From an uncultured Verrucomicrobia subdivision 3 bacterium (GTDB taxonomy: Bacteria > Verrucomicrobiota > Verrucomicrobiia > Limisphaerales > UBA8199): a stretch of 46,480 nucleotides of DNA. The position numbers and the translations under genes were made by a program. The stretch lies in contig CAIWMU010000090.1 of the NCBI GenBank assembly GCA_903913865.1, positions 1 to 46,480 on the forward strand. The letters run 5' to 3'. Numbering within the stretch: position 1 is the stretch's first letter; the number at the start of each line of letters is the position of its first letter. Shown piece after piece: positions 6,734-15,491 of the stretch. The notes below the pieces were generated by a model. That model was not told the DNA's origin, did not search any database, and saw only the letters and a list, made by a program, of their open reading frames with translations.

Positions 6734-9247
6734 CTATCCGGAAATCGCCGTCTCCGTCGTGGCTTTTTGGTTGAACACAAGGCGGTCTCCCTCTGCGGAG
6801 ACATGAACCGGTTCGCCATCGTGGAAAGATCCCTTGAGGATTTCCTCCGCGAGAGGATCCTCCAGGAACCGTTCCACCGCGCGGCGCATGGGGCGGGCCC
6901 CATACTGCGGGTCGTAGCCCTTGCTGATCAGGAGATCCTTGGCCTTCTCGTCCAGGTGTAGCAAAATTTTGCGGGACTGGAGTCGGAGCATGACCTTGGT
7001 GATTTCCAGATCGAGAATGGAGATGAGATCCGGCTTGGTTAGCGAGCGGAACACCACGATATCGTCCAGACGATTGAGAAACTCCGGACGGAACGTCTTC
7101 TTCGCCTCGTCCATCGTCTTGTCGCGCATCCTCTCGTAGCTGGTCTCATCGGAGATCGGCGAAAAGCCCATGGAAGTCTGGCGCTTGATCGTGTCCGATC
7201 CAACGTTGGAGGTCATCAGGATGATCGTGTTCCGGAAGTTCACGACACGTCCGATGTTGTCGGTGAGTTTGCCCTCTTCAAGAATTTGAAGAAGCATGTT
7301 CCAGACATCGGGATGAGCCTTCTCGATTTCGTCAAAAAGCACGACGCAGTAGGGCTTGCGGCGCACCTGCTCTGTGAGTTGACCACCCTCCTCGTAGCCC
7401 ACATATCCCGGCGGGGAACCGACGAGGCGGGACACGTTGAACTTCTCCATGTATTCGCTCATGTCCAACTGGATGAGCGACTTGGAATCCCCGAACATCT
7501 GCTCAGCGAGAGTCTTTGCGAGCAGCGTCTTGCCAACACCTGTGGGACCGAGCAGGAGAAAGGTTCCAATGGGACGGCGTGGATCCTTGAGATCGGCGCG
7601 GGAGCGGCGCAGTGCCTTGCACATCGCTGAAACACCCTCTTTTTGGCCGATGACGACCCGGCTCATCTCGTTTTCCACCTTGAGCAGACGTTCCATTTCA
7701 CCCTGCTCCATGCGCTGGAGGGGAATGCCGGTCCACTTGGAAACCACGTGGAGGATATCATCCTCGCCAACGGTGACCCGCTTTTCCTCGCGGGAAGTGC
7801 GCCAGGCGGTGAGAAGGTTCTCGAGCTTCTCCTTGGCCTGCTTTTCCTTGTCGCGCAGGGCTGCTGCACCTTCGAAATCCTGTTCCTTGATGGCCTGTTC
7901 CTTCTGGAGCTTGACCTTCTCAATCTCCCCCTCCAGATCCTTGACCTCAGGAGGGCGGGTCATGGTGCCAATGCGGGCGCGGGAACCGGCTTCGTCCATG
8001 AGATCAATCGCCTTGTCCGGCAGGAACCGGTCGGTGATGTAGCGGTCACTCAACTTCACCGAGGCCTCGATCGCGGCATCGGTGAACTCAGCCTTGTGAT
8101 GGTCCTGATACTTCGGGCGGAGTCCCTTCAGGATGAGGACAGCCTCCTCAACCGACGGGGCCTCGACGCGGACCGATTGGAAGCGGCGCTCAAGAGCGGC
8201 ATCCTTTTCGATGTATTTGCGGTATTCGTTCAGGGTGGTGGCGCCGATGCACTGGAGTTCGCCACGGCTCAGGGCGGGCTTGATGATGTTGGAGGCATCC
8301 ATCGTCCCTTCCGCTGATCCGGCACCGACGATCGTGTGCAACTCGTCGATGAAGAGAATCACGTTTTTAGCGCGGCGGATTTCATCCATCACGGCCTTGA
8401 TGCGCTCCTCGAACTGGCCACGATATTTGGTCCCGGCCACCATGAGGGCGAGATCCAGGGTGATGACCCGCTTCTCACGGAGCAACTCGGGAACGTTGCC
8501 AGACGAAATCTCCTGAGCCAGACCCTCGACGATGGCCGTCTTGCCGACTCCAGCCTCCCCCAGCAAAACCGGGTTGTTCTTGGTCCGGCGGCAAAGAATC
8601 TGAATGACCCGCTCAATTTCGCTTTTGCGGCCGATGACGGGATCCATCTCCCCCTTGCGGGCGATTTCCGTCAGGTCGCGGCCGAAGGCCTTGAGTGCGG
8701 GGGTCTTTACGTCCCCCTTTTTGTCGGGACCCACCTGCTTTTCCTGAGGATCAGTCCCGGGTGCAGCCCCCGGCTGCTGCTCTTCATGGGCTGCAAAATT
8801 GGGATCGAGCTCCTTGAGAATTTCCTGACGGGTCAACTCGATGTCCACATCCAGATTTTTCAGCACCCTGGCGGCGATTCCATCCCCTTCACGGAGAAGA
8901 CCGAGGAGAATGTGCTCCGTGCCGATGTAGGTGTGGCTCAGGGTTTTGGCCTCTTTTCCGGCCAGTGCGAGCACCTTCTTGACGCGCGGGGTGAATGGCA
9001 GGGCGCCCAGCTGCTTCTGGTCAGACCCGGGGCCCACCAGTTTTTCAACCTCCATCCGAACTGTTTCAAGGTCGAGACCCAGCTTCTGCAGCACATTCAC
9101 AGCCACACCCTGGCCGAGTTTGATCAGGCCGAGGAGCAGGTGTTCAGTGCCGAGGACGTTGTGATTAAAACGTTCGGCCTCCTTGCGGGCCAGGGAGATC
9201 ACCTGCTGGGCGCGCGGAGTAAAATTGTTCAAGGCATCTTCACTCAT
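6734..9247 (-). CDS. clpC: ATP-dependent Clp protease ATPase subunit ClpC
   Basis: ClpC is the HSP100 unfoldase that feeds substrates, including arginine-phosphorylated proteins, to ClpP. In order: a double Clp N-domain (residues 1-150, two EHLLLGL/EHILLGL repeats), AAA+ module D1 with Walker A GEAGVGKT at 230-237 and Walker [10 protein letters not shown], a middle domain with a UVR-type coiled coil ([20 protein letters not shown], roughly residue 440), and D2 with Walker A GPTGVGKT and [12 protein letters not shown]. The UVR-bearing middle domain separates ClpC from ClpA and ClpB. At 837 residues it is typical. It is the last gene of ilvE-mcsA-mcsB-clpC, 29 bp after mcsB, and is followed by a strong terminator. 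No clpP is in the window. Confidence 0.97.
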   Translation of the reverse strand: MSEDALNNFTPRAQQVISLARKEAERFNHNVLGTEHLLLGLIKLGQGVAVNVLQKLGLDLETVRMEVEKLVGPGSDQKQLGALPFTPRVKKVLALAGKEAKTLSHTYIGTEHILLGLLREGDGIAARVLKNLDVDIELTRQEILKELDPNFAAHEEQQPGAAPGTDPQEKQVGPDKKGDVKTPALKAFGRDLTEIARKGEMDPVIGRKSEIERVIQILCRRTKNNPVLLGEAGVGKTAIVEGLAQEISSGNVPELLREKRVITLDLALMVAGTKYRGQFEERIKAVMDEIRRAKNVILFIDELHTIVGAGSAEGTMDASNIIKPALSRGELQCIGATTLNEYRKYIEKDAALERRFQSVRVEAPSVEEAVLILKGLRPKYQDHHKAEFTDAAIEASVKLSDRYITDRFLPDKAIDLMDEAGSRARIGTMTRPPEVKDLEGEIEKVKLQKEQAIKEQDFEGAAALRDKEKQAKEKLENLLTAWRTSREEKRVTVGEDDILHVVSKWTGIPLQRMEQGEMERLLKVENEMSRVVIGQKEGVSAMCKALRRSRADLKDPRRPIGTFLLLGPTGVGKTLLAKTLAEQMFGDSKSLIQLDMSEYMEKFNVSRLVGSPPGYVGYEEGGQLTEQVRRKPYCVVLFDEIEKAHPDVWNMLLQILEEGKLTDNIGRVVNFRNTIILMTSNVGSDTIKRQTSMGFSPISDETSYERMRDKTMDEAKKTFRPEFLNRLDDIVVFRSLTKPDLISILDLEITKVMLRLQSRKILLHLDEKAKDLLISKGYDPQYGARPMRRAVERFLEDPLAEEILKGSFHDGEPVHVSAEGDRLVFNQKATTETAISG

Positions 9248-9276
9248 ACTTCGATGGGAATAAAATGCTACGCTTT

Positions 9277-10389
9277 CTAGGTTTTGTCCACTTCAGGTCC
9301 CGCCGGGGGTGGCGTAGGTGGGGCGGCCGTGGGACGGCTGACGGTTGAAAGGCGGTCCCTTACCATATCGGACCGGAGGAAATCCCGCTCCTCTGCGGAG
9401 AGCTTCTCTGAGTGCTGCTTCTGGAGGTGGGCGGGTTGGGTGAGGACGAAGAGTTCGTCCACGATTGCCCGATCAACCCCGGGGAACAGCCCCAGATCAA
9501 TTCCGAGTCGCATCAGCGAGAGGAGGTTCATCGTCTCCTTGGAGGTGATGCTGTGGGCGTTGGCGAGGGTGCCATAGGCCCGGCCGATATGGTTGTAAAC
9601 CACCTTGGGCTTTTTCTCGACGAGGGAAGCGCGTGCATTCTCCTCATGATCAATGATTTGCGCGAGAACCTTCTCGAGCCGCTCCACGATGGCACTTTCA
9701 GATTCTCCCAGAGTCATCTGGTTGGAAACCTGGAAGACATTCCCGAGGGCTTCGGTGCCCTCTCCGAACAGGCCGCGCACGGCCAAACCCAGTTTGTTCA
9801 CCGATTGAACGATCGGGTTGATTTGTTCGGCAAGAACCAGTCCGGGAAGGTGCAGCATCGCACTGACGCGGATGCCGGTCCCCAGATTTGTCGGACAGGC
9901 GGTCAGGTAGCCCAGATCGGAGCTGAAGGCGTAATCGAGCTTTTTCTCGAGGGCGGAATCGACCTGATTCAGGGCGGTCCATGCCTGGCGCAACTGCAAG
10001 CCCGGTCGCAGCGACTGCATCCGGAGGTGGTCCTCCTCGTTGATCATCACGCACAGGGATTCATCCTGGGTGAGCACCAGTCCGCTGCCTGCCGCCTTGG
10101 CGGCATGTTCGCGGCTGATGAGGTGCCGTTCCACCAGGATCTGCTTGTCCAGAGCGGGCAGGCGGTCCATGGCCTCGGAAAAGGAATTCTGCATCTCCGG
10201 CAGGGACTCGACGGCTGGCTGGATCAGCTCGAGGACGCGCACCCGCTCCGGCTTTTTGGCCCAGCCGGGGAAGGCGGCATCGCGGATGTTGCGGGCAAGG
10301 CGGACCCTGCTGGACAACACGATGCGATCATGCGGCCCCTTGCGGCGCGCCATTACGGCCGGGGGGGTGAGAAATTTATGGATATCCAT
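9277..10389 (-). CDS. mcsB: Protein-arginine kinase McsB
   Basis: McsB phosphorylates arginine residues on damaged proteins and so marks them for ClpC-ClpP. It belongs to the phosphagen (guanidino) kinase fold. Visible catalytic features are SSRVRLARN near residue 26 (ATP binding), the guanidino-binding NEEDHLRMQ at 117-125, and CPTNLGTGIR at 165-174 with the reactive cysteine. All key residues appear intact, so it should be active. The ATG at 10389 gives MDIHKFL and 370 residues, slightly longer than Bacillus McsB because of a Pro/Ala-rich tail. An open frame continues upstream to 10734, but that part overlaps mcsA out of frame and is rejected. It lies 10 bp after mcsA. Confidence 0.95.
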   Translation of the reverse strand: MDIHKFLTPPAVMARRKGPHDRIVLSSRVRLARNIRDAAFPGWAKKPERVRVLELIQPAVESLPEMQNSFSEAMDRLPALDKQILVERHLISREHAAKAAGSGLVLTQDESLCVMINEEDHLRMQSLRPGLQLRQAWTALNQVDSALEKKLDYAFSSDLGYLTACPTNLGTGIRVSAMLHLPGLVLAEQINPIVQSVNKLGLAVRGLFGEGTEALGNVFQVSNQMTLGESESAIVERLEKVLAQIIDHEENARASLVEKKPKVVYNHIGRAYGTLANAHSITSKETMNLLSLMRLGIDLGLFPGVDRAIVDELFVLTQPAHLQKQHSEKLSAEERDFLRSDMVRDRLSTVSRPTAAPPTPPPAGPEVDKT

Positions 10390-10399
10390 GGCAGTTGGG

Positions 10400-10909
10400 T
10401 CAGGAAGTCGGCGCCGGGCTGGTGCCCGCATTGATCTGCTTGATCTCATCCCGCAGGACGGCTGCCTGCTCGAAATCCTCAGTCTCGATCGCCTTTGCGA
10501 GTTTTTTCTGCAGGAGCTTGAGGCGGTCTGCCATATCCCGGTTCTGGCGCAGGGATTCGGGCACCTTGCCGGTGTGGCGCGTGCCCTTGTGCATCGTCTT
10601 GAGCAGCCCCCCGAGTGCCTCGGAGAAGGTCTGGTAGCAATCGCTGCAGCCGAGCCGGCCGGTCTTTTTGAAATCCGCCTGTGTGAAACCGCAGCGCTTG
10701 CAAGTGAGTTCCCCGCCCCCGCCCGCCTGCTCAATTTCCTGGGAGGCGCCCAGCCCCAGAAGGAGATCGGCCAGGCTGAAACCCGTGGCGTCGTTGACGC
10801 CCTTGGTCTTCGCGCACTCTTCGCAAAGGTCCACCTTTTGCATCTTGTCCCCGGTGATCTGGGTCAGGTGCACGGTGGCCTGCTTGTCCTTACAAACGCA
10901 GCACAACAT
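10400..10909 (-). CDS. mcsA: McsA, activator of protein-arginine kinase (zinc-finger/UVR protein)
   Basis: McsA binds and activates McsB and helps present substrates to ClpC. The 169-residue protein has four paired-cysteine motifs: CCVC and CEEC in the N-terminal zinc module, and CKRC and CSDC in the second. They are followed by a C-terminal UVR motif (TEDFEQAAVLRDEIKQI, about residues 140-157). This is the standard McsA layout. The gene starts 7 bp after ilvE stops and ends 10 bp before mcsB, so all three are cotranscribed. The usual first gene of this operon in Firmicutes, ctsR, is absent. Confidence 0.95.
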   Translation of the reverse strand: MLCCVCKDKQATVHLTQITGDKMQKVDLCEECAKTKGVNDATGFSLADLLLGLGASQEIEQAGGGGELTCKRCGFTQADFKKTGRLGCSDCYQTFSEALGGLLKTMHKGTRHTGKVPESLRQNRDMADRLKLLQKKLAKAIETEDFEQAAVLRDEIKQINAGTSPAPTS

Positions 10910-10916
10910 ATAAATG

Positions 10917-11789
10917 CTAATCGTATATCGGCTCGCCGGACACTTTCGTCAAGGCGTGGTATCGAACAACCAGATCCCGGGTGACTGGTCCCGGAACCCC
11001 GGATCCGATCACGCGGCCGTCGATTTTCACGACCGGCACCAGTTCCGCCCCGGTGCCTGTGAGGAAGCATTCATCCGCGTTGAACAGGTCGTAGCGGGTC
11101 AGGTTCGGCTCCGTCACCGGCATGTTCGATTCCCGGGCCATGTCAATCACCACTTTGCGGGTGATGCCGTAAAGGGCGCCTGCGGAGAGGGGGGGGGTGA
11201 ACATCTGGCCATCCTTCACGATGAAGATGTTGTCCCCGGTGCATTCCGCCACATAGCCCTCGGAATTGAGCATCACAGCCTCTTCGCAGCCGGAATTATT
11301 GGCTTCGATCTTGGCGAGGATGTTGTTCAGGTAGTTGAGGGATTTGATGGCCGGGTTCACCGCATTGTGCAGGTTGCGGGTGGTCGGCACGGTGATGATC
11401 TCCAGGCCCTTGTCATAATACTCGGGCGGGTAAAGCTGGATCGTGTCGGCAATGATGATGATTGAGGGGTTTTTGCACCGGTTGGGGTTCAGCCCCAGGG
11501 TCCCCTTGCCACGGGTGACGAGCAGCCGGATGTAGCCTTCCCGCAGGTTGTTCTGGCGGCAGGTCTCCACCGTGGCCTTCATCAAATCCGCGTGGGTCAT
11601 GGGGATGTCCAGCAGAATGGCCTTGGCGGAGTAAAAGAGCCGGTCAATGTGCTCCTTGAGCCGGAATACCCGACCGTGGTAGATCCGGATCCCTTCAAAG
11701 ATGCCATCGCCATAAAGCAGCCCATGGTCAAAAACCGAGACCTTGGCGTCCTGCTCGCTGTAGTAGTTTCCGTCAACGTAAATTTTCAT
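10917..11789 (-). CDS. ilvE: Branched-chain amino acid aminotransferase (class IV)
   Basis: This is a fold-type IV PLP aminotransferase that interconverts Leu/Ile/Val and their 2-oxo acids. Motifs: DHGLLYGDGIFEGIRIY at residues 21-37, RLLVTRGKGTLGL near 88, the PLP-binding lysine in AIKSLNYLNN (K149), and AECTGDNIFIV near 184, where the glutamate binds the cofactor. The EGIR motif and the 290-residue length favour IlvE over D-alanine aminotransferase or aminodeoxychorismate lyase, though substrate calls within class IV are never certain from motifs alone. It is the first gene of an operon with mcsA, mcsB and clpC, 7 bp ahead of mcsA. Confidence 0.88.
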   Translation of the reverse strand: MKIYVDGNYYSEQDAKVSVFDHGLLYGDGIFEGIRIYHGRVFRLKEHIDRLFYSAKAILLDIPMTHADLMKATVETCRQNNLREGYIRLLVTRGKGTLGLNPNRCKNPSIIIIADTIQLYPPEYYDKGLEIITVPTTRNLHNAVNPAIKSLNYLNNILAKIEANNSGCEEAVMLNSEGYVAECTGDNIFIVKDGQMFTPPLSAGALYGITRKVVIDMARESNMPVTEPNLTRYDLFNADECFLTGTGAELVPVVKIDGRVIGSGVPGPVTRDLVVRYHALTKVSGEPIYD

Positions 11790-11838
11790 GCCTCAACGTT
11801 CCAGCAAACTACGTAACCGGCGCTCCATAAGCAAGCAT

Positions 11839-12373
11839 GGGGTCAGGTCAGAAATTTTTTGGGTGTGATTAAATTGGGGATGCGGGGATTGGGAGGGAAA
11901 AAGGACGGGAGTTCCGGCTGGTCATGAGGCGGGACTGCGGGGATGTCTCACACGAAGTCACGAAGCCACGAAGGAAAAAGGTGGATCGGCGAAAAATAGG
12001 AAGATCTTCGTGCGAGGCATCAGGGTCAGGCACGATTTACATCCGCATCGGGCTGGCCGACCCCGGTCTTGGTCGCAGCCGGAGAAATCCTGGCTGCGCT
12101 CATAATTTGGGGGATAACCTGCCCAGGCCTGTTCTCAGGGCCAACGGCCCGGCGAGATCCCAGCCTGGGCCACCGGCCCAGGAATTGGGGGTTGGAAGGG
12201 ATGGAGGGCTGAAGGCCCGACACCATCCTTGGGATTTCCCTGGAACTGGATGGTTCAGGCCTGGATCCTGCCGGTAAGGTAATTATTCCGCTAATCGAGC
12301 ACGGGATTGAGGTCCCCGCCACTCGCCGGAACTGATGTGGCCCTGACAACTGTCAATAGTGAGGACTGACCCC
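11839..12373. mobile_element. Putative non-autonomous element bounded by GGGGTCAG/CTGACCCC
   Basis: A 535-bp gene-free segment begins with GGGGTCAGGTCAG (11839-11851) and ends with GACTGACCCC (12364-12373), so its ends are short inverted repeats. Inside are a triple 8-nt CACGAAG repeat and G+C-rich palindromes (for example GGGCCAACGGCCC, 12139-12151) of the type that recurs at 13.5-14.5 kb. The ends resemble short sequences that I associate with IS200-like/REP-associated transposase debris in environmental bacteria. No transposase frame is visible, so a MITE-like or decayed element is inferred. Confidence 0.35.
11951..11974. repeat. Triple 8-nt tandem CACGAAG-N
   Basis: CACGAAG occurs three times in a row at an 8-nt period (11951, 11959, 11967). 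It belongs to a class of short degenerate triple repeats found elsewhere in this window with other unit sequences (GCGAATGGAC, CGCAGATTAA). Confidence 0.7.
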
Positions 12374-12383
12374 TTTTGCCGGG

Positions 12384-13358
12384 CTACATCACCCGGTCTT
12401 TGAGGGGTTCGCCTTGGGTGAACCGGGCGAAGTTGTCCACAAAATGATGCACGAGGGTGAGGGCTTCGTTGGTGTGGCCACCCGCGACGTGGGGGGTGAT
12501 GTGGCAGTTGGGTTGGAGCCAGAGCGGATGGCTGTCGGGGAGCGGCTCGGGGTCGGTGACGTCCAGCCAGGCGGCGGAAACCTGCCGGGAACTGAGGGCA
12601 TCCGCGAGGGCGGTCTGGTCCACGGTGGATCCCCGGCCGATATTGTAGAAGACCGATCCGGGTTTGGCGGTGGAGAACCGGGCGGCGTTGAAATAGCCTC
12701 GCGTTTCGACACTGTCCGGAAGGATGTTGATGATGTGATCGGCGGAACCCAAGGCAGCGTCCAGAGAATCGGGGCCGACCACGGGGACGGTTTCATCCCC
12801 GCGTGGATGCCGACGGAACGCGATGACCTTCATGCCAAGGGGGCTTAGAAGCTCCACGAGGCGCCGACCGATGGCTCCATAGCCGAGGATGAGAACGGTC
12901 TGACCTTTGAGCGGAACACAGGAGGCGCGGAGGGCATGCCAGGCAGGTGAGCCGTTGGCGGCGCGGGTGGCCAGGGCGAGGGGCAGGCTGCGGGCCTGGG
13001 CCAGGATGAATCCCAGCGTATGCTGTGCGCAGGCCTCCTGATAGACACTGGCGCTGTTGGACACGGGAATGCCGCGCCCGGCCATCAAACCGCGAAATTC
13101 CGGGTTGTCATAGCGGGTGATGCCGGAGGTGCTGATGTGAATCCATCGGAGGCGCTCAGAATCGCGGATGGCCTGGATATCCGGCTGGCCAAAGGCGATG
13201 TCCGCACTCGGGAATTGGGGGTCCGCTTCGGCTTTGGCCAGAACGCTGGTGACCGGCTTTTCCGGGAAGACCAGATCATGCCCACGGGTTCCTTCGCGCA
13301 GGATGGCCAGCACCTCGGGGGTGGTGGCGAGATCGACAAAAATTCTGAGCTTGTTCAT
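12384..13358 (-). CDS. D-isomer-specific 2-hydroxyacid dehydrogenase
   Basis: This is an NAD(P)-dependent dehydrogenase of the D-2-hydroxyacid family (phosphoglycerate/glycerate/hydroxypyruvate type), 324 residues from the ATG at 13358. The Rossmann dinucleotide motif VLILGYGAIGRRLVELL lies near residues 145-161. The catalytic triad of the family is visible: Arg in YNIGRGSTVD, Glu in DVTDPEPLP and His in HITPHVAGGH. The substrate-domain start MNKLRIFVDL supports this ATG over one 42 bp upstream. The C-terminus (HHFVDNFARFTQGEPL) is typical. The physiological substrate cannot be told, and neighbours do not help because the gene is isolated among repeats. Confidence 0.9.
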   Translation of the reverse strand: MNKLRIFVDLATTPEVLAILREGTRGHDLVFPEKPVTSVLAKAEADPQFPSADIAFGQPDIQAIRDSERLRWIHISTSGITRYDNPEFRGLMAGRGIPVSNSASVYQEACAQHTLGFILAQARSLPLALATRAANGSPAWHALRASCVPLKGQTVLILGYGAIGRRLVELLSPLGMKVIAFRRHPRGDETVPVVGPDSLDAALGSADHIINILPDSVETRGYFNAARFSTAKPGSVFYNIGRGSTVDQTALADALSSRQVSAAWLDVTDPEPLPDSHPLWLQPNCHITPHVAGGHTNEALTLVHHFVDNFARFTQGEPLKDRVM

Positions 13359-13451
13359 CGCTATGGATGCAAGTCTCCGGATGCTCCGGCGGGGCGTCAA
13401 CTGGATTCATCCGGTGGGGATGCCGGTTTTGCCGGAGGGGGGGGGGGCGAC

Positions 13452-13613
13452 GGGGGGCGAGGTGAAAAATCGAAGCCGAGGGTCATGGGGGTGGCGGGAT
13501 AGATCCTCCCAGGGTGACGCTGGTGGAATGGCGTTGACCCGACTCTGCAACCGGTGTCATCGGGTGGGGCCCCGTCCCCCAGGCCAACGGCCTGACCTGA
13601 GACAGCCCAGGGC
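13452..13613. repeat. Long direct repeat A, copy 1
   Basis: About 162 bp beginning ggggggcgaggtgaaa, nearly identical to 13695-13856 at an offset of 243 bp with only a handful of substitutions. The unit contains CCCAGGCCAACGGCCTG, an imperfect palindrome, near its end and a G-run at its start. Confidence 0.85.
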
Positions 13614-13694
13614 GTTGCCATGGGCTCACATCGGATGCGCCGTTGGCGCGGTCGGAGGGGTAATGGGCATCCCCGTTGTCGGGGGAGCGGGGGG

Positions 13695-13856
13695 GGGGGG
13701 CGAGGTGAAAAATCGAAGCCGAGGGTCATGGGGGTGGCGGGATAGATCCTCCCAGGGTGACGCTGGAGGAATGGCGTTGACCCCACTCTGCAATCGGTGT
13801 CACCGGGTGGGGCCCCGTCCCCCAGGCCAACGGCCTGGCCTGAGACAGCCCAGGGC
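13695..13856. repeat. Long direct repeat A, copy 2
   Basis: Second copy of the unit at 13452-13613. Here the palindrome is better preserved (CCAGGCCAACGGCCTGG). Unit 2 continues into cagggcaacgccctggg (13851-13867), a further inverted repeat that is altered in copy 1. Confidence 0.85.
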
Positions 13857-14106
13857 AACGCCCTGGGTAATAGTCCCAAAATATAAAAAAGCCCTGAAGG
13901 GGCGTCCCAGGCAGCCTTCGCATCCACACGCATTACCGAATCGGACATCGCCTTTGATGAAACTCCTGGGGGCAAGGTAGTTTGCCCCTTCAGGGCATGC
14001 TGTATCTTTTTCCGGTTAACCCAGGCCGCTGGCCTGGGCTCACATAGGTCAGGCCGGTGGCCTGTAGGCGGACGCCCCATTCGCACATCGGGCGCGTTCC
14101 GGATTG

Positions 14107-14208
14107 CCGGAACCGATGGATCGGGCCTTCAGCCCTTGGAAGGTTTCAATGTCGCAATTCCTGGGGCTGTACCCCAGGCTGGTATGGATCGCACCTTTGG
14201 TGCTGGGG
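14107..14208. repeat. Direct repeat B, copy 1
   Basis: About 102 bp, nearly identical to 14344-14445 (offset 237 bp). It contains the palindrome CCTGGGGCTGTACCCCAGG and the GGGCCTTCAGCCC inverted repeat. Confidence 0.85.
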
Positions 14209-14343
14209 TCGGAAAGGGCCAACCACCCGGTTTGTTCGAGGGCCAACGGCCCGGCCCCATACCAGCCTATGGCATCGCCATAGGAATTGGGTTTTGGAAC
14301 AGCCGGAGGGCTGAAGGCCCGGTGTCATTTCGAGGATTGGTGG

Positions 14344-14445
14344 CCGGAAACGATGGATCGGGCCTTCAGCCCTTGGAAGGTTTCAATGTCGCAATTCCTG
14401 GGGCTGTACCCCAGGCTGGTATGGATCGCACCTTTGGTGCTGGGG
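14344..14445. repeat. Direct repeat B, copy 2
   Basis: Second copy of the unit at 14107-14208, with one or two differences at its start. The sequence between the copies (14209-14343) holds further palindromes, including GGGCCAACGGCCCGGCCC and a GGCTGAAGGCCC repeat. Confidence 0.85.
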
Positions 14446-14453
14446 AAGGGGGG

Positions 14454-14487
14454 AACCGCGAATCGACGCCGATGGACGCGAAAGGGG
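14454..14487. repeat. Short triple repeat, GCGAATGGAC family, copy 1
   Basis: Begins AACCGCGAATCGACGCC and has a roughly 10-nt period. Related copies lie at 32338, 33534, 41624 and 42484. Confidence 0.7.
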
Positions 14488-14516
14488 ATGGTAGGATGGG
14501 GCTGGGGAGGGTTATC

Positions 14517-14544
14517 CGCAGATGGCGCAGATTAACGCAGATGG
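14517..14544. repeat. Short triple repeat, CGCAGATTAA family
   Basis: Three CGCAGAT units in a row with 9-10 nt period (14517, 14526, 14536). A partial copy (gcagattaacgcag) overlaps the addA stop codon at 15487-15500. Confidence 0.7.
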
Positions 14545-14554
14545 GGGGAGGGCG

Positions 14555-14836
14555 TCATTGGGGGATGTAATTTACACTGTGGAGCTTCTGGTCATCCGCT
14601 CCGAATGTCAGCTCGACTTGCATGGGGCGCTTCATTTCCGGCAGGCTGAACTCTGCGAGCAGGAGATCCGGCTTGTCCTTGAGTGTCGTGGCATGCATCA
14701 CCTCCAATTGTTTCACGATGGCGTCGCGCCCCGTCCCCAGCTTGAAGCCATGTTTGGAATTTTCTGAGTGCGACGCCTGCTTTCCGCAGCCGAAGAGGAA
14801 CAGGGAAGATACAATGATGATGATAAGATGTTTCAT
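14555..14836 (-). CDS. Small lipoprotein of unknown function
   Basis: This encodes 93 residues from the ATG at 14836. The N-terminus MKHLIIIIVSSLFLFGCGKQ is a lipoprotein signal peptide with the lipobox Cys near residue 17, so the product should be membrane-anchored outside the cytoplasm. The mature part is short, with a segment GTGRDAIVKQLEVMHA that resembles the small BLIP/SmpA-like outer-membrane lipoprotein pattern (a turn, then a helix beginning after G-T-x-R-D), but this is only an impression. It stands alone between repeats. A longer start at 14863 would place nine residues before the signal peptide and is rejected. Confidence 0.6.
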   Translation of the reverse strand: MKHLIIIIVSSLFLFGCGKQASHSENSKHGFKLGTGRDAIVKQLEVMHATTLKDKPDLLLAEFSLPEMKRPMQVELTFGADDQKLHSVNYIPQ

Positions 14837-15491
14837 AGGCTTGTGATGCCGACCACCGGTCAAGTGGAGGACAGTATTGTTTGTTGTCTTGTCGTTGTTT
14901 GGCTAACGCAACGATTGTTGAGTGGTTTTACAGTGTGCGGCAAGCATTATTTTGTAATATGCAAATACCCTAGGGGCCACGTTGCCCTTTTGCCAGGAAC
15001 ATCGCCGACTGCTACGACGGCACAAGCCGTTCCGGGGTGTTGGATTATCCACCATTTACCCATGGCAACATTTTGGCGGTGCAACCAGAGGCTTTGGGGA
15101 AGAATCTCCTTGGAATTTCGGGAGGGGGGTGAGCCCATTCTCGAAAACACAACCCTCCCGGAGTTTCCGGACGGAGAATCGCGGCTGGGTGACCGTATCA
15201 CGACGGGAATTCGTTTGTTGCAAGGGACGTGAACCCATTTAACCACATGGATTTACGAACAACAGTTCTGGTCCCACCTTGATAAGCCGTAACCCCGAAG
15301 GTCAGGCGCACCGAAGGGAAGTTATCGCGCAGAGAAGCTGAGACGCGGAGAACCCGAATGCTTTCTCTCTGCGTCTCAGAAATCTCTGCGCGACATTTTT
15401 CCGGGTCCCATTTTTGCGCGGTATTATACCACCTACCAGATTGATCGCCTGCCCACCCAACCGCCCGGGGGATACCTGCGGTGCAGGCAGA
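14837..15491. other. 655-bp non-coding region upstream of addA 3' end
   Basis: No convincing gene on either strand. The open frame on the minus strand at 14947-15246 has no start context or recognisable domain. The region contains a long interrupted inverted repeat at 15326-15392 and a fragment of the CGCAGATTAA repeat at its right edge. A TTTTGTAATATGCAAATA stretch near 14949 is unusually A+T-rich for the window. Confidence 0.6.
15326..15392. repeat. Long interrupted inverted repeat with CTGAGACGC arms
   Basis: Outer arms CGCGCAGAGA (15326-15335) and TCTCTGCGCG (15383-15392) are perfect complements. Inner arms CTGAGACGC (15338-15346) and GCGTCTCAG (15371-15379) are also perfect. A T-run follows on the plus strand (15396-15400), so the structure looks terminator-like for rightward transcription, though no gene is being terminated there. 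It may also act on addA transcripts from the other side. Confidence 0.75.

Larger units (their letters stand above)
13359..14554. other. 1.2-kb non-coding, repeat-dense region
   Basis: No credible gene. Long open frames on both strands here are by-products of G+C-rich repeats and encode low-complexity, Arg/Gly/Pro/Trp-rich strings. The region holds two pairs of long direct repeats (about 162 bp and 102 bp), G-runs up to 14 (near 13687-13700), many palindromes built on CCAGGCCAACGGCCTGG and CCTGGGGCTGTACCCCAGG, and two short triple repeats near its right end. Confidence 0.75.

Noticed and set aside
9277-10734. Longer McsB frame starting at 10734
   Set aside because: The extra 115 codons overlap mcsA in another frame and are Arg/Ser-rich; MDIHKFL at 10389 is a proper McsB start.
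11790-11838. CtsR operator or CIRCE element upstream of the ilvE-mcsA-mcsB-clpC operon
   Set aside because: No tandem heptad and no TTAGCACTC-type inverted repeat is present.
13168-14086. Open frames of 229-270 codons over the repeat region, both strands
   Set aside because: They consist of translated repeats (Trp/Arg/Gly/Pro-rich, the same peptide twice) and have no domain or start context.
13359-14554. Possible CRISPR array
   Set aside because: Repeats are long, only two copies each, with palindromic interior and no regular 30-40 bp spacers; no cas genes nearby.
14947-15246. 99-codon minus-strand frame
   Set aside because: No ribosome binding site, no domain, unusual composition for a protein; treated as non-coding.
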